Notes under the pieces: generated by a model | The model's database searches: none | The model's input: the letters and a program-made list of their open reading frames with translations, nothing else | Told to the model about the DNA's origin: nothing | Assembly: GCF_000423325.1 (NCBI RefSeq) | Contig: NZ_AUHT01000005.1 | Coordinates: forward strand, 372,001-436,000 | From: Lysobacter defluvii IMMIB APB-9 = DSM 18482 | Lineage (GTDB): Bacteria > Pseudomonadota > Gammaproteobacteria > Xanthomonadales > Xanthomonadaceae | Direction of reading: 5' to 3' | DNA: 64,000 nucleotides | Program-made: the position numbers and the translations under genes | In this document: positions 47,299-55,551 of the stretch, piece by piece | Numbering within the stretch: position 1 is the first letter of the stretch | How the letters are laid out: each line of letters begins with the position of its first letter

Positions 47299-50127
47299 AT
47301 GCAGTTCAAGACCCACAAGCTCCGCGACGCGATCACCTTCGCGCTCGTTGCGGGCGCCACCAGCGTCGCCGGTACCAGCGTCGCGTTTGCGCAGGACTCC
47401 GGCCAGGGGGCCACCACGCTCGATCGCATCGAGGTCACCGGCTCGCGTATCCGCCAGGTCGACATCGAGACCTCGCAGCCGGTCCTGATGATTTCCCGCG
47501 AGGAGATCGAGAACCAGGGCTTCAGCACCGTCGCCGACATCCTGCAGAACGTCTCCGCCGCGGGCAGCCCCGCCTTCAGCCGCGCCTCGCCGCTGACCGC
47601 GAACGCCGAAGCCGGCGGCTCGTACATCGACCTGCGCAACCTGGGCGCCACCCGCACCCTGGTCCTGGTCAACGGCAAGCGCCTGGGCATCAGCACCGCG
47701 GGCTACCAGGACATCTCCACCATCCCGTCCTCCGTGGTCGAGCGCATCGAAGTCCTCAAGGACGGCGCGTCCTCGATCTACGGCTCGGACGCGATGGCCG
47801 GCGTGATCAACATCATCACCCGCAAGAACTTCGATGGCGCCGAAGTCAATGCGTACTTCGGCCAGTACGACGAAGGCGACGGCACCATCCAGAGCTATGA
47901 CTTCGTCACCGGCTTCTCCGGCGACCGCGGTTCGGTGACCATCGGTGCCGAGTACCACAAGGAAGAGGAAGTCTGGGCAAAGGACCGCTGGTTCTCCGCC
48001 GACAGCTACCCGGGCTACCCGCAGTACAGCAACACCGTGGTCGGCCAGTGGGGCAACTGGCGCCGCTCCGGCACCACCGATCCGTGGATGGCACCGAACC
48101 GCGGCAGCGACGCCCTGGACGAGTCGGACTTCCACCCGCAGACGTCCGAGGACACCAGCCGTGCGTCCGACCAGATGCACCTGCGCACCCCGCAGGAGCG
48201 CCGCTCGCTGTTCGCCACGGCGGACTTCGAGATCACGGACAACATCCGCTTCGTCAGCGACATGGCGTACAACCAGCGTGACGCCTTCCGCCAGATCGCC
48301 GGGTACCCGACGCAGTCGACCGCCATCGACGCTCCGATGCACGCCGACAGTGTCTTCAACCCGGTCGGCGAGCAGATCGACTGGCGCCGCCGTGGCTGGG
48401 AAGTGCCCCGCACGACCCAGAGCGACCTGACCACCTGGCGCTTCACCGCCGCCCTGGAAGGCTCGTTCGACATCGGCGATCGCTACTTCGACTGGGACGC
48501 CGGGACGCTGTACAACAAGACCGACCTCAAGGTCATCAACAACGGCAACTTCTACAAGCCGCATGTCCGCAATGCGGTCGGTCCGTCGTTCGTCAATGCG
48601 CAGGGCCAGATCGTCTGCGGCACCCCGGACGCCCCGATCGCGGACTGCGTTGCCTGGAACCCGTTTGCCGGTTTCGGCACTGGTGCCGTGGAGCACTCGC
48701 TCGACGACCCGCGCGTGCAGAACTATCTGTTCAAGCAGGAGCACGCCCTCGGCGAGACCGAGACCAACAGCTACTTCGCCAACCTGGCGGGCTCGCTGTT
48801 CTCGCTGCCGGCAGGCGACCTCGGCTTCGCCGTCGGGTACGAGTACCGCAAGGAGCAGGGCGGGTTCTTCCCCGACGCGATCGCCCAGTCGGGTGACTCC
48901 ACCAACCTGGCCTCGGGCCCGACCTACGGCAGCTACCAGCTCGACGAGTTCTATGCCGAGCTGAACATCCCGGTGCTGGCCGACGTGGCCTTCGCCCAGG
49001 AGCTGACGTTCAACGTTGCCAGCCGCTACTCGGACTTCGATACCTTTGGTGACACCACCAACAACAAGTTCGGCCTGAAGTGGCGTCCGGTGGACGACCT
49101 GCTGGTGCGTGCGACCTACGCCGAGGGCTTCCGTGCCCCGACGATCTCCAATCTGTACGGCGGCGGCTCGCAGACCTTCACCACCGGCTTCCGTGACCCG
49201 TGCGACAGCGTCTACGGCGAGGCACGCGGAAGCGCCCGCTGCCTGCAGGACGTCGCGGCCGACTACCGCCAGCTGCAGCAGGGCTTCGTCCCGACCGACG
49301 GCCCGGCGGCGCAGACCCCGGTCCCGTTCACCAGCGGCTCGAACCCGAACCTCTCGCCGGAGACCTCCGAGTCCAAGAACCTCGGCATCGTCTACAGCCC
49401 GAGCTTCGTCGAGGGCCTGAGCGTCGCGGTCGACTGGTGGAACATCCGGATCGAGGACACCCTGGTGTCCGACACGCCGAACCTGATGCTGAGCGACTGC
49501 TACGTCGCGCTCATCGAGTCGCGCTGCGCGGGCTTCACGCGTGATCCGGTGACCGGCATCGTCAACGACCTGACCTACGGCCTGCGCAACGCCGGTTACT
49601 ACGATACCGAGGGCTACGACGTTGACCTCGGCTACCGTATCAACACCGACTACGGTCGCTTCGGCGCCCAGTGGCAGACCACCTACGTCAGCAAGTACGA
49701 AGTCAAGTCGACCAACGACTTCGACGCCGTACCGTCGCAGTACAACGGTTTCAGCTCCTACTTCCGTATCCGTTCGAACCTGAACCTGAACTGGAACCTG
49801 GGTGATTTCGGCAGCTCGCTGGGCTTCCGCTACTACTCGGGCGTGAAGGAAAGCTGCACCTTCGACGAGCACTGCAACCTGCCGGACTACCAGGCCCCGG
49901 ATACGCAGGGCAACGTGACCCCGCAGAACCGCGTTGGTTCGGTCACGTTCACGGACCTCCAGTTCAGCTGGAATGCTCCGTGGAACGCGAAGATCGCCAT
50001 TGGTGCGAACAACGTGTTCGACCGCACCGGCCCGGTGATGTACAGCCAGCCGAACTCGAACTACTCGTACTACGGTGGTTACGACATCGGTCGCTTCATG
50101 TACGTGAAGTACCAGCAGCGCTTCTGA
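47299..50127 (+). CDS. TonB-dependent outer-membrane receptor, paralogue
   Basis: The 942-residue protein resembles the receptor at 42734: the same KTHKLRDAI start, a signal peptide ending near VAFAQD, plug motifs IEVTGSRIRQVDIETSQP, LRNLGATRTLVLVNGKR and VEVLKDGASSIYGSDAMAGV, and a barrel ending RFMYVKYQQRF. The loops differ, suggesting a different ligand. ATG 47299 is chosen because GGAGAGAG lies just before it, as in the paralogue. It is followed by a strong terminator. Confidence 0.93.
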   Translation: MQFKTHKLRDAITFALVAGATSVAGTSVAFAQDSGQGATTLDRIEVTGSRIRQVDIETSQPVLMISREEIENQGFSTVADILQNVSAAGSPAFSRASPLTANAEAGGSYIDLRNLGATRTLVLVNGKRLGISTAGYQDISTIPSSVVERIEVLKDGASSIYGSDAMAGVINIITRKNFDGAEVNAYFGQYDEGDGTIQSYDFVTGFSGDRGSVTIGAEYHKEEEVWAKDRWFSADSYPGYPQYSNTVVGQWGNWRRSGTTDPWMAPNRGSDALDESDFHPQTSEDTSRASDQMHLRTPQERRSLFATADFEITDNIRFVSDMAYNQRDAFRQIAGYPTQSTAIDAPMHADSVFNPVGEQIDWRRRGWEVPRTTQSDLTTWRFTAALEGSFDIGDRYFDWDAGTLYNKTDLKVINNGNFYKPHVRNAVGPSFVNAQGQIVCGTPDAPIADCVAWNPFAGFGTGAVEHSLDDPRVQNYLFKQEHALGETETNSYFANLAGSLFSLPAGDLGFAVGYEYRKEQGGFFPDAIAQSGDSTNLASGPTYGSYQLDEFYAELNIPVLADVAFAQELTFNVASRYSDFDTFGDTTNNKFGLKWRPVDDLLVRATYAEGFRAPTISNLYGGGSQTFTTGFRDPCDSVYGEARGSARCLQDVAADYRQLQQGFVPTDGPAAQTPVPFTSGSNPNLSPETSESKNLGIVYSPSFVEGLSVAVDWWNIRIEDTLVSDTPNLMLSDCYVALIESRCAGFTRDPVTGIVNDLTYGLRNAGYYDTEGYDVDLGYRINTDYGRFGAQWQTTYVSKYEVKSTNDFDAVPSQYNGFSSYFRIRSNLNLNWNLGDFGSSLGFRYYSGVKESCTFDEHCNLPDYQAPDTQGNVTPQNRVGSVTFTDLQFSWNAPWNAKIAIGANNVFDRTGPVMYSQPNSNYSYYGGYDIGRFMYVKYQQRF

Positions 50128-50152
50128 TCCATCGTCGCGCTGAGCAACACCA

Positions 50153-50182
50153 CCACGGCCCCGCAAGGGGCCGTGGTTTTTT
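50153..50182 (+). terminator. Intrinsic terminator after the second TonB receptor
   Basis: CCACGGCCCC/GGGGCCGTGG stem of 10 bases with GCAA tetraloop, followed by six T. It lies 25 bases after the receptor stop. Confidence 0.93.
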
Positions 50183-50224
50183 GTGCAGCCAGGCAGGCCA
50201 TTCCCGGCCCTGGGCGCGCACATG

Positions 50225-50252
50225 AAAAAGCCCCGGCATGCCGGGGCTTTTT
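50225..50252 (-). terminator. Bidirectional terminator for pckG
   Basis: A self-complementary AGCCCCGGCATGCCGGGGCT flanked by A5 on the left and T5 on the right works in both directions. It ends pckG on the minus strand and backs up the receptor terminator on the plus strand. Confidence 0.9.
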
Positions 50253-50292
50253 CCTGGATACGCGGGACTCTGCGGGGGAGCCGCTGCCGGCC

Positions 50293-52080
50293 CTAGCCAG
50301 CCAGCGCGCGCGCGATCCGCTGCTGCTCGTCCTTCAGCGCCCGAGGCATGCGCGGACCGTAGCTGTCCAGGTACTCGCCGATGCTGTCGAACTCGGCCTT
50401 CCAGCCCTCGCGCTCGAAGCCGAACAGCTTCTCCCTGGCTTCGCCCGTCAGCTCCAAGCCGTCCAGGTTGAGGTCGCCGGCAGTCGGCAGGTTGCCGATC
50501 GGGGTCTCCACCGCGCCGGCCTCCCCCTTGACCCGCCCGATCATCCACTCCAGCACGCGCAGGTTGTCGCCGAAGCCCGGCCACAGGAAGTCGCCGCCGT
50601 CGCCCTTGCGGAACCAGTTGACGTGGAAGATCTTCGGGAGCCTGTTGCTGCCGTCGTCGAACGACAGCCAGTGGGCGAAGTAGTCGGCGAAGTTGTAGCC
50701 ACAGAACGGCTTCATCGCCATCGGGTCGCGGCGCATCACGCCGACCGCGCCGGTGGCGGCGGCGGTGGTCTCCGAGCCCATCGCCGCGCCCACCAGCACG
50801 CCGTGGGTCCAGTCGCGGGCCTCGAACACCAGCGGCACCAGCGACGGGCGGCGGCCGCCGAAGACGATCGCGCTGATCGGCACGCCCTCGGGGTTCTCGG
50901 CCTCCGGCGACCAGCTGGGGCACTGCCGTGCGCTCACGGTGAAGCGCGCATTCGGATGCGCCGCCGGACGCTTGCCGGCGTCGTACGGCTCGCCGCGCCA
51001 GTCGATGGCAGGCTCGCCCTCGCCCAGGCCTTCCCACCACGGCTGGTTGTCGGCGGTCACCCCGACGTTGGTGAAGATGGTGTTGGACTGGATGGAGGCC
51101 AGCGCGCTCGGGTTGGACTTGCGTGAGGTGCCCGGGGCGACGCCGAAGAACCCGGCTTCCGGATTGATCGCGTACAGGCGGCCGTCCTTCCCGGGGCGCA
51201 TCCAGCAGATGTCATCGCCGATGGTGCTGATCTTCCAGCCGTCCTTCCGGTAGCCCTCCGGCGGGATCAGCATGGCCAGGTTGGTCTTGCCGCAGGCCGA
51301 CGGGAACGCGGCGGCGATGTAGTGGGTCTCGCCCCGGGGGTTGGTCACGCCCAGGATCAGCATGTGCTCGGCGAGCCAGCCCTCGTTGCGGGCCTGGTGG
51401 CTGGCGATGCGCAGCGCGTGGCACTTCTTGCCCAGCAGGGCGTTGCCGCCGTAGCCGGAGCCGTAGGACTTGATCGTCAGCTCCTCGGGGAAGTGCATGA
51501 TGAAGCGGCGCTCCGGGTCGAGCTCGCCGGTGGAGTGCAGGCCCTTCACGAACCTGCCCTCGCGCTCGATCCGCGCCAGGGCCGGTGCGCCCATGCGGGT
51601 CATGATCCGCATGTTGGCGACCACGTACGGGCTGTCGGTGATCTCCACCCCGCAGCGCGACAGCGGCGAATCGATCGGGCCCATGCAGTACGGGATCACG
51701 TACATCGTGCGCCCCTGCATGCAGCCGTCGAACAACGCGTCGATCTTCGCGTGGGCGTCGGCCGGCGACATCCAGTGGTTGTTCGGGCCGGCGTCGTCGC
51801 GTTCGGGGGTGCAGACGAAGGTCAGGTGCTCGACGCGGGCGACGTCGTTCGGGTCGGAGCGGTGCAGCCAGCTGCCCGGGTGGGTCTCGTGGTTGAGGCG
51901 GATGAGCGTACCGTCGGCTTCCATGCCGGCGACCAGGGCAGCGTTCTCGGCATCGCTGCCGTCGCACCAGTGGATCGCGTCGGGGCGGGTCAGCGCCGCC
52001 ACCTCCGCCACCCAGGCGTTGAGCGCGGCGAGGGAACTGCCGGCGGTGCCGGCCGGGGAAACGTCGGGGACTGCATTCAC
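50293..52080 (-). CDS. pckG: Phosphoenolpyruvate carboxykinase (GTP)
   Basis: This enzyme interconverts oxaloacetate and PEP with GTP/GDP for gluconeogenesis. The 595-residue protein has FPSACGKTNLAMLIPP, containing the P-loop and the reactive cysteine of the GTP class, plus IGDDICWMRPGKDGRLYAIN, the metal-binding aspartates and the C-terminal GYNFADYFAHWLS. E. coli uses an unrelated ATP enzyme. The start is GTG at 52080 with GGAGG nine bases upstream. A bidirectional terminator follows. Confidence 0.95.
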   Translation of the reverse strand: MNAVPDVSPAGTAGSSLAALNAWVAEVAALTRPDAIHWCDGSDAENAALVAGMEADGTLIRLNHETHPGSWLHRSDPNDVARVEHLTFVCTPERDDAGPNNHWMSPADAHAKIDALFDGCMQGRTMYVIPYCMGPIDSPLSRCGVEITDSPYVVANMRIMTRMGAPALARIEREGRFVKGLHSTGELDPERRFIMHFPEELTIKSYGSGYGGNALLGKKCHALRIASHQARNEGWLAEHMLILGVTNPRGETHYIAAAFPSACGKTNLAMLIPPEGYRKDGWKISTIGDDICWMRPGKDGRLYAINPEAGFFGVAPGTSRKSNPSALASIQSNTIFTNVGVTADNQPWWEGLGEGEPAIDWRGEPYDAGKRPAAHPNARFTVSARQCPSWSPEAENPEGVPISAIVFGGRRPSLVPLVFEARDWTHGVLVGAAMGSETTAAATGAVGVMRRDPMAMKPFCGYNFADYFAHWLSFDDGSNRLPKIFHVNWFRKGDGGDFLWPGFGDNLRVLEWMIGRVKGEAGAVETPIGNLPTAGDLNLDGLELTGEAREKLFGFEREGWKAEFDSIGEYLDSYGPRMPRALKDEQQRIARALAG

Positions 52081-52138
52081 GGGCTGGACCTCCGCCGGTG
52101 GATTCTGGGGAATGCCCGGCGCCGCCGGGCGCGGAAAA

Positions 52139-52762
52139 TCAGGCGGACGGGATCAGCGTCGCCATCATGTGCTCGACGTAGTCGTCGAATTCTTCCTGCT
52201 GCAGCCGGGCCTGGCGCAACTGCAGGTTCAACTGCAGAAAGCCGACGTAGGCCGCGTAGGCGAGCCGGGCGCGGTGGCGGGCCGCGGCCTTCGCCAGGCC
52301 GGCCTGGCGGAACGCCGCGGCGAGGTAGTCCAGCCGGCGCTCGGACACGCGGCCGATCACCGGCTGCACGACCGGGTGGTCCATCGCGCGCAGGAGTTCG
52401 GAGTACACCACGTGGGCCCGGTACTCCTGCGCCACCATCGCGAACAGCGCGCGCAGGCGCTCGCGTGGGTCGCGGATCGCCTCGAGCTCGCCGAACGACT
52501 GCTGCTCGTCACGCTCCCAGCGCTCCAGGGCCGCCACCAGCAGCGCCTCGCGGGAGGGGAAATGCCAATAGAAGCTGCCCTTGGTGACGCCCAGCCGGCG
52601 TGCCAGCGGCTCGACGGCAACGGAGGCGACGCCCTGCTCGGCGATCTGCTCCAGTGCCGCGATTGCCCAGTCGTCGGCGCTGAGCCGCGGTGCGCGCTCG
52701 CCGCGGCCCGTCCCGGCGCGGGCGGCAGTGTCCTTGTCGGTGTGCTTGGGTGCCGGGGTCAT
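52139..52762 (-). CDS. TetR family transcriptional regulator
   Basis: The 207-residue protein has a TetR helix-turn-helix at about residues 28-75 (ALEQIAEQGVASVAVEPLARRLGVTKGSFYWHFPSREALL), followed by a helical ligand-binding domain. The recognition helix LGVTKGSFYWHF differs from Pseudomonas PsrA and E. coli FadR, so it should not be named after them. It is divergent from fadE across 279 bases that include a CAAAC-N4-GTTTG dyad, so it is the obvious candidate regulator. A TACACT box nine bases before the ATG suggests a very short leader. Confidence 0.87.
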   Translation of the reverse strand: MTPAPKHTDKDTAARAGTGRGERAPRLSADDWAIAALEQIAEQGVASVAVEPLARRLGVTKGSFYWHFPSREALLVAALERWERDEQQSFGELEAIRDPRERLRALFAMVAQEYRAHVVYSELLRAMDHPVVQPVIGRVSERRLDYLAAAFRQAGLAKAAARHRARLAYAAYVGFLQLNLQLRQARLQQEEFDDYVEHMMATLIPSA

Positions 52763-52771
52763 GGGGAGGGG

Positions 52772-52777
52772 AGTGTA
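52772..52777 (-). promoter_or_regulatory. -10 box of the tetR gene
   Basis: TACACT on the minus strand, nine bases before the ATG at 52762. The position expected for its -35 falls in a G-rich tract (52784-52811). Confidence 0.4.
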
Positions 52778-52783
52778 ACTGGT

Positions 52784-52811
52784 GGGGGGTGGGTGGGGGT
52801 GGCGCGGGGGG
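52784..52811 (+). other. G-quadruplex-capable tract
   Basis: Four G-runs of three or more bases (six, three, five and six) separated by loops of one, one and six bases lie on the plus strand at the -35 region of the tetR promoter. The tract meets the usual G4 sequence rule; formation in the cell is unproven. Confidence 0.5.
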
Positions 52812-52826
52812 CGGTTGGGGTGCGGA

Positions 52827-52872
52827 GGCCCCCATCCGCCCTTCGGGCACCTTCCCCCGCGACGGGGAAGGG
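52827..52872. repeat. REP-like intergenic palindrome in the tetR-fadE gap
   Basis: CCCTTCGGG followed by CTTCCCC-N6-GGGGAAG hairpin sequence resembles the repeated intergenic elements common in xanthomonads and pseudomonads. It separates the tetR promoter from the fadE operator. Confidence 0.5.
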
Positions 52873-52899
52873 AAAGGCGGGAGGAAGGGAGACGCGGGA

Positions 52900-52915
52900 T
52901 CAAACGGGTGTTTGA
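52900..52915. promoter_or_regulatory. Operator TCAAAC-GGGT-GTTTGA upstream of fadE
   Basis: Perfect 6-base dyad of 16 bases. The core CAAAC-N4-GTTTG has the form described for PsrA sites in Pseudomonas, where it controls fatty-acid degradation genes. Its right arm overlaps the -35 TTGACA of the fadE promoter, so binding should repress. Confidence 0.7.
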
Positions 52916-52941
52916 CATCGGCTTGCCACGCCTAACATACT
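52912..52941 (+). promoter_or_regulatory. fadE promoter
   Basis: TTGACA at 52912-52917 is a consensus -35. The -10 is either TAACAT (52933-52938, spacer 15) or CATACT (52936-52941, spacer 18). The operator covers the left part of the -35. Confidence 0.6.
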
Positions 52942-53041
52942 CGGGCGTATGCGATGGCGCGGGGGCCGTTGGCCGGCCGCGCCTGCAAATGCCTACCCTG
53001 TCGATGCCGCGCGACCCCGCGGCCGGCCCCTGGAGCGAACC

Positions 53042-55516
53042 ATGAGCATCGCCGCACCGTTCCTCGTCTTCCTGCTGATCGGCGGGTTCGCCGCCTACCA
53101 CCGCCTGCGCCTGGCCACGTGGACCGCGCTCACCGCGGCCGGCCTGCTGGCCTGCTGGCTGCTGGGGGCCAGCGGCGGGGCCACCCTGGTGGCCGCGCTG
53201 CTCACCGCGCTGATCGCGGTCCCGCTGCTGCTTCCGCAGATCCGGCTCAACACCATCACCCGGCCGCTGCTGGACTTCTATACGAAGATCCTGCCGCCGC
53301 TGTCGGAAACCGAACGCGTGGCGCTCGAGGCCGGCACCGTCGGCTTCGAGGGCGAGCTGTTCTCCGGGCGGCCGGACTGGGATGCGCTGCTGCGCCAGCC
53401 GCCAGCGACGCTGAGCGCGGACGAGCAGGCCTTCCTCGACGGCCCGGTCGAGGAGCTGTGCCGGATGGTCGATGACTGGCACATCACCCACGAGCGCGCC
53501 GACCTGCCGCCGGAGATGTGGGAGTACCTCAAGAAGAACCGCTTCTTCGGGATGATCGTGCCGAAGGAGTACGGCGGGCTGGGCTTCTCGGCGCTGGGCA
53601 ACCACAAGGTGATCCAGAAGCTGGCTTCGATCTCCTCCACGGTCAGTTCCACCGTCGGCGTGCCCAACTCGCTGGGCCCGGCCGAGCTGCTGATGCACTA
53701 CGGCACCCAGGAGCAGAAGGACCATTACCTGCCCCGACTGGCGGACGGCCGCGAGGTGCCCTGCTTCGCACTGACCGGACCGTGGGCGGGTTCGGACGCG
53801 ACCTCGATCCCGGACTTCGGCATCGTCTGCGAGGGCGAGTGGAACGGGGCGAAGGTGGTCGGCGTGCGGCTCACCTTCGACAAGCGCTACATCACCCTGG
53901 CGCCAGTCGCCACGCTGATCGGCCTGGCCTTCCGCATGTACGACCCGGACGGGCTGCTGGGTGATACCCGCGACATCGGCATCAGCCTGGCGCTGCTGCC
54001 GCGCGACACACCCGGCCTGGAGATCGGCCGGCGCGCGATGCCGCTCAACAACCCGTTCCAGAACGGCCCGCTGCACGGCCGCGACGTGTTCATCCCGCTC
54101 AGCCAGCTGATCGGGGGCGAGGCGTATGCCGGCAAGGGCTGGCAGATGCTGGTCGAGTGCCTGTCGATCGGCCGCTCCATCACCCTGCCCTCCACCGCCA
54201 GCGGCGGAGCGAAGATGGGCGCGGTGGTGACCGGCGCCTACGCCCGCATCCGCAAGCAGTTCGGGTTGTCGATCGGCCGCTTCGAGGGCGTGCAGGAGGC
54301 GCTGGCACGCATCGCCGGGCGCGCGTACGCGGTCAGCGCACTGTCGGAGGCTTCCGCCGCCGCGGTGGCCCGCGGGGAACTGCCGGCGGTGCCCTCCACG
54401 ATCTCCAAGTACCACTGCACCGAGATGGGCCGCGAGGTCGCCCGCGACATCATGGACGTGATCGGCGGCAAGGGGATCATCCTGGGGCCGCGCAACTTCG
54501 CCGGCCGCAACTGGCAGGCCTCGCCGATCGCGATCACGGTCGAGGGCGCCAACATCATGACCCGCTCGCTGATGATCTTCGGCCAGGGCGCGATCCTGTG
54601 CCATCCGTGGGTCCTGAAGGAGATGAAGGCGACCACGATCCCGGACCCGGAGGAGCGCCTGGTCGAGTTCGACCGCAACCTGTTCGGCCACATCGGCTTC
54701 GCCATCTCCAATGCGGTGCGCTCGTTCTGGTTCGGCCTGACCAGCTCGCGCTTCGGCAAGGCGCCAGGCGATGCGTATACCCGCCGGTTCTACCGCAAGC
54801 TCAACCGCTACTCGGCCGCACTGGCGCTGTGCGCGGACACCTCGATGCTGATGCTGGGCGGGAAGCTCAAGTTCAAGGAGTCGCTGTCCGGGCGCCTGGG
54901 CGACGTCCTCAGCCACCTGTACCTGTGCAGCGCGATGCTCAAGCGCTACCAGGACCAGGGCAGCCCGGAGGCCGACCAGCCGCTGCTCGCCTGGGCCTTC
55001 CACGACTCGGTCCACAGGATCGAGATCGCGCTGTCGGGCGCCCTGCGCAACTTCCCGGTGCGGCCGGTGGGCTGGCTGCTGTGGCTGCTGGTGTTTCCGC
55101 TGGGCCGCCGCGCCCAGGCGCCCAGCGACCGCCTGGGCCGCCGCGCCGCCAGCCTGCTGATGGTGCCCAACGAGGCCCGCGACCGCCTTGCCGAGGGCGT
55201 GTTCACCACCCCGGGCCCGAACAACCCCGGCGGGCGCATCAACAGCTACCTGGAGGCCGTCGTCGCCGCCGAGCCGGTCGAGCGCAAGTTCATGAAGGCC
55301 CTGAAGGCCAGCGACATCGAGGCGCTCACCTTCGCAGAGCAACTCGCCGCCGGCGTCGCACAGGGCTGGATCACCGAGGACGAGCGCCAGCAGCTGGAAG
55401 ACCTGCGCGAGATGACCGTGGATGCGATCAGCGTCGACGACTTCGACCCGGCGGAGCTGCCCTCCGCCGGCTTCGAGCGCCGCCACGGCACCCGGGAGGA
55501 CCTGGCCACGGCGTAG
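53042..55516 (+). CDS. fadE: Acyl-CoA dehydrogenase FadE
   Basis: FadE catalyses the first oxidation step of fatty-acid beta-oxidation. The 824-residue protein is close to the E. coli length, with two N-terminal hydrophobic segments (about 4-60) that attach it to the membrane, the FAD/substrate domains with CFALTGPWAGSDATSIPDFG, and the C-terminal DUF1974 region characteristic of FadE. The ATG at 53042 follows GGAGCG. Its stop codon lies inside the left arm of a 12-base hairpin shared with the convergent MFS gene. Confidence 0.94.
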   Translation: MSIAAPFLVFLLIGGFAAYHRLRLATWTALTAAGLLACWLLGASGGATLVAALLTALIAVPLLLPQIRLNTITRPLLDFYTKILPPLSETERVALEAGTVGFEGELFSGRPDWDALLRQPPATLSADEQAFLDGPVEELCRMVDDWHITHERADLPPEMWEYLKKNRFFGMIVPKEYGGLGFSALGNHKVIQKLASISSTVSSTVGVPNSLGPAELLMHYGTQEQKDHYLPRLADGREVPCFALTGPWAGSDATSIPDFGIVCEGEWNGAKVVGVRLTFDKRYITLAPVATLIGLAFRMYDPDGLLGDTRDIGISLALLPRDTPGLEIGRRAMPLNNPFQNGPLHGRDVFIPLSQLIGGEAYAGKGWQMLVECLSIGRSITLPSTASGGAKMGAVVTGAYARIRKQFGLSIGRFEGVQEALARIAGRAYAVSALSEASAAAVARGELPAVPSTISKYHCTEMGREVARDIMDVIGGKGIILGPRNFAGRNWQASPIAITVEGANIMTRSLMIFGQGAILCHPWVLKEMKATTIPDPEERLVEFDRNLFGHIGFAISNAVRSFWFGLTSSRFGKAPGDAYTRRFYRKLNRYSAALALCADTSMLMLGGKLKFKESLSGRLGDVLSHLYLCSAMLKRYQDQGSPEADQPLLAWAFHDSVHRIEIALSGALRNFPVRPVGWLLWLLVFPLGRRAQAPSDRLGRRAASLLMVPNEARDRLAEGVFTTPGPNNPGGRINSYLEAVVAAEPVERKFMKALKASDIEALTFAEQLAAGVAQGWITEDERQQLEDLREMTVDAISVDDFDPAELPSAGFERRHGTREDLATA

Positions 55517-55551
55517 GGCGCAATACGCCGCGGGGCGGCTATTGCGCCCTA
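55514..55551. repeat. REP-like hairpin containing both stop codons
   Basis: A perfect 12-base inverted repeat, TAGGGCGCAATA and TATTGCGCCCTA, flanks an inner GCCGC/GCGGC stem. The TAG of fadE is the first codon of the left arm, and the MFS stop (TAG on the minus strand, 55539-55541) overlaps the inner end of the right arm. The GGGCGCAATA type of repeat is frequent between genes in this group. It could terminate both transcripts. Confidence 0.8.

Noticed and set aside
47209-50223. 1004-residue open frame opposite the second TonB receptor
   Set aside because: High GC leaves antisense frames open; the sequence has no domain and is His/Val/Arg-rich as expected from such shadows. The same holds for the frame opposite the first receptor and opposite ptsI.
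52763-55486. N-terminal extension of the TetR protein across fadE
   Set aside because: It is antisense to fadE and low in recognisable structure; the ATG at 52762 gives a normal TetR length.
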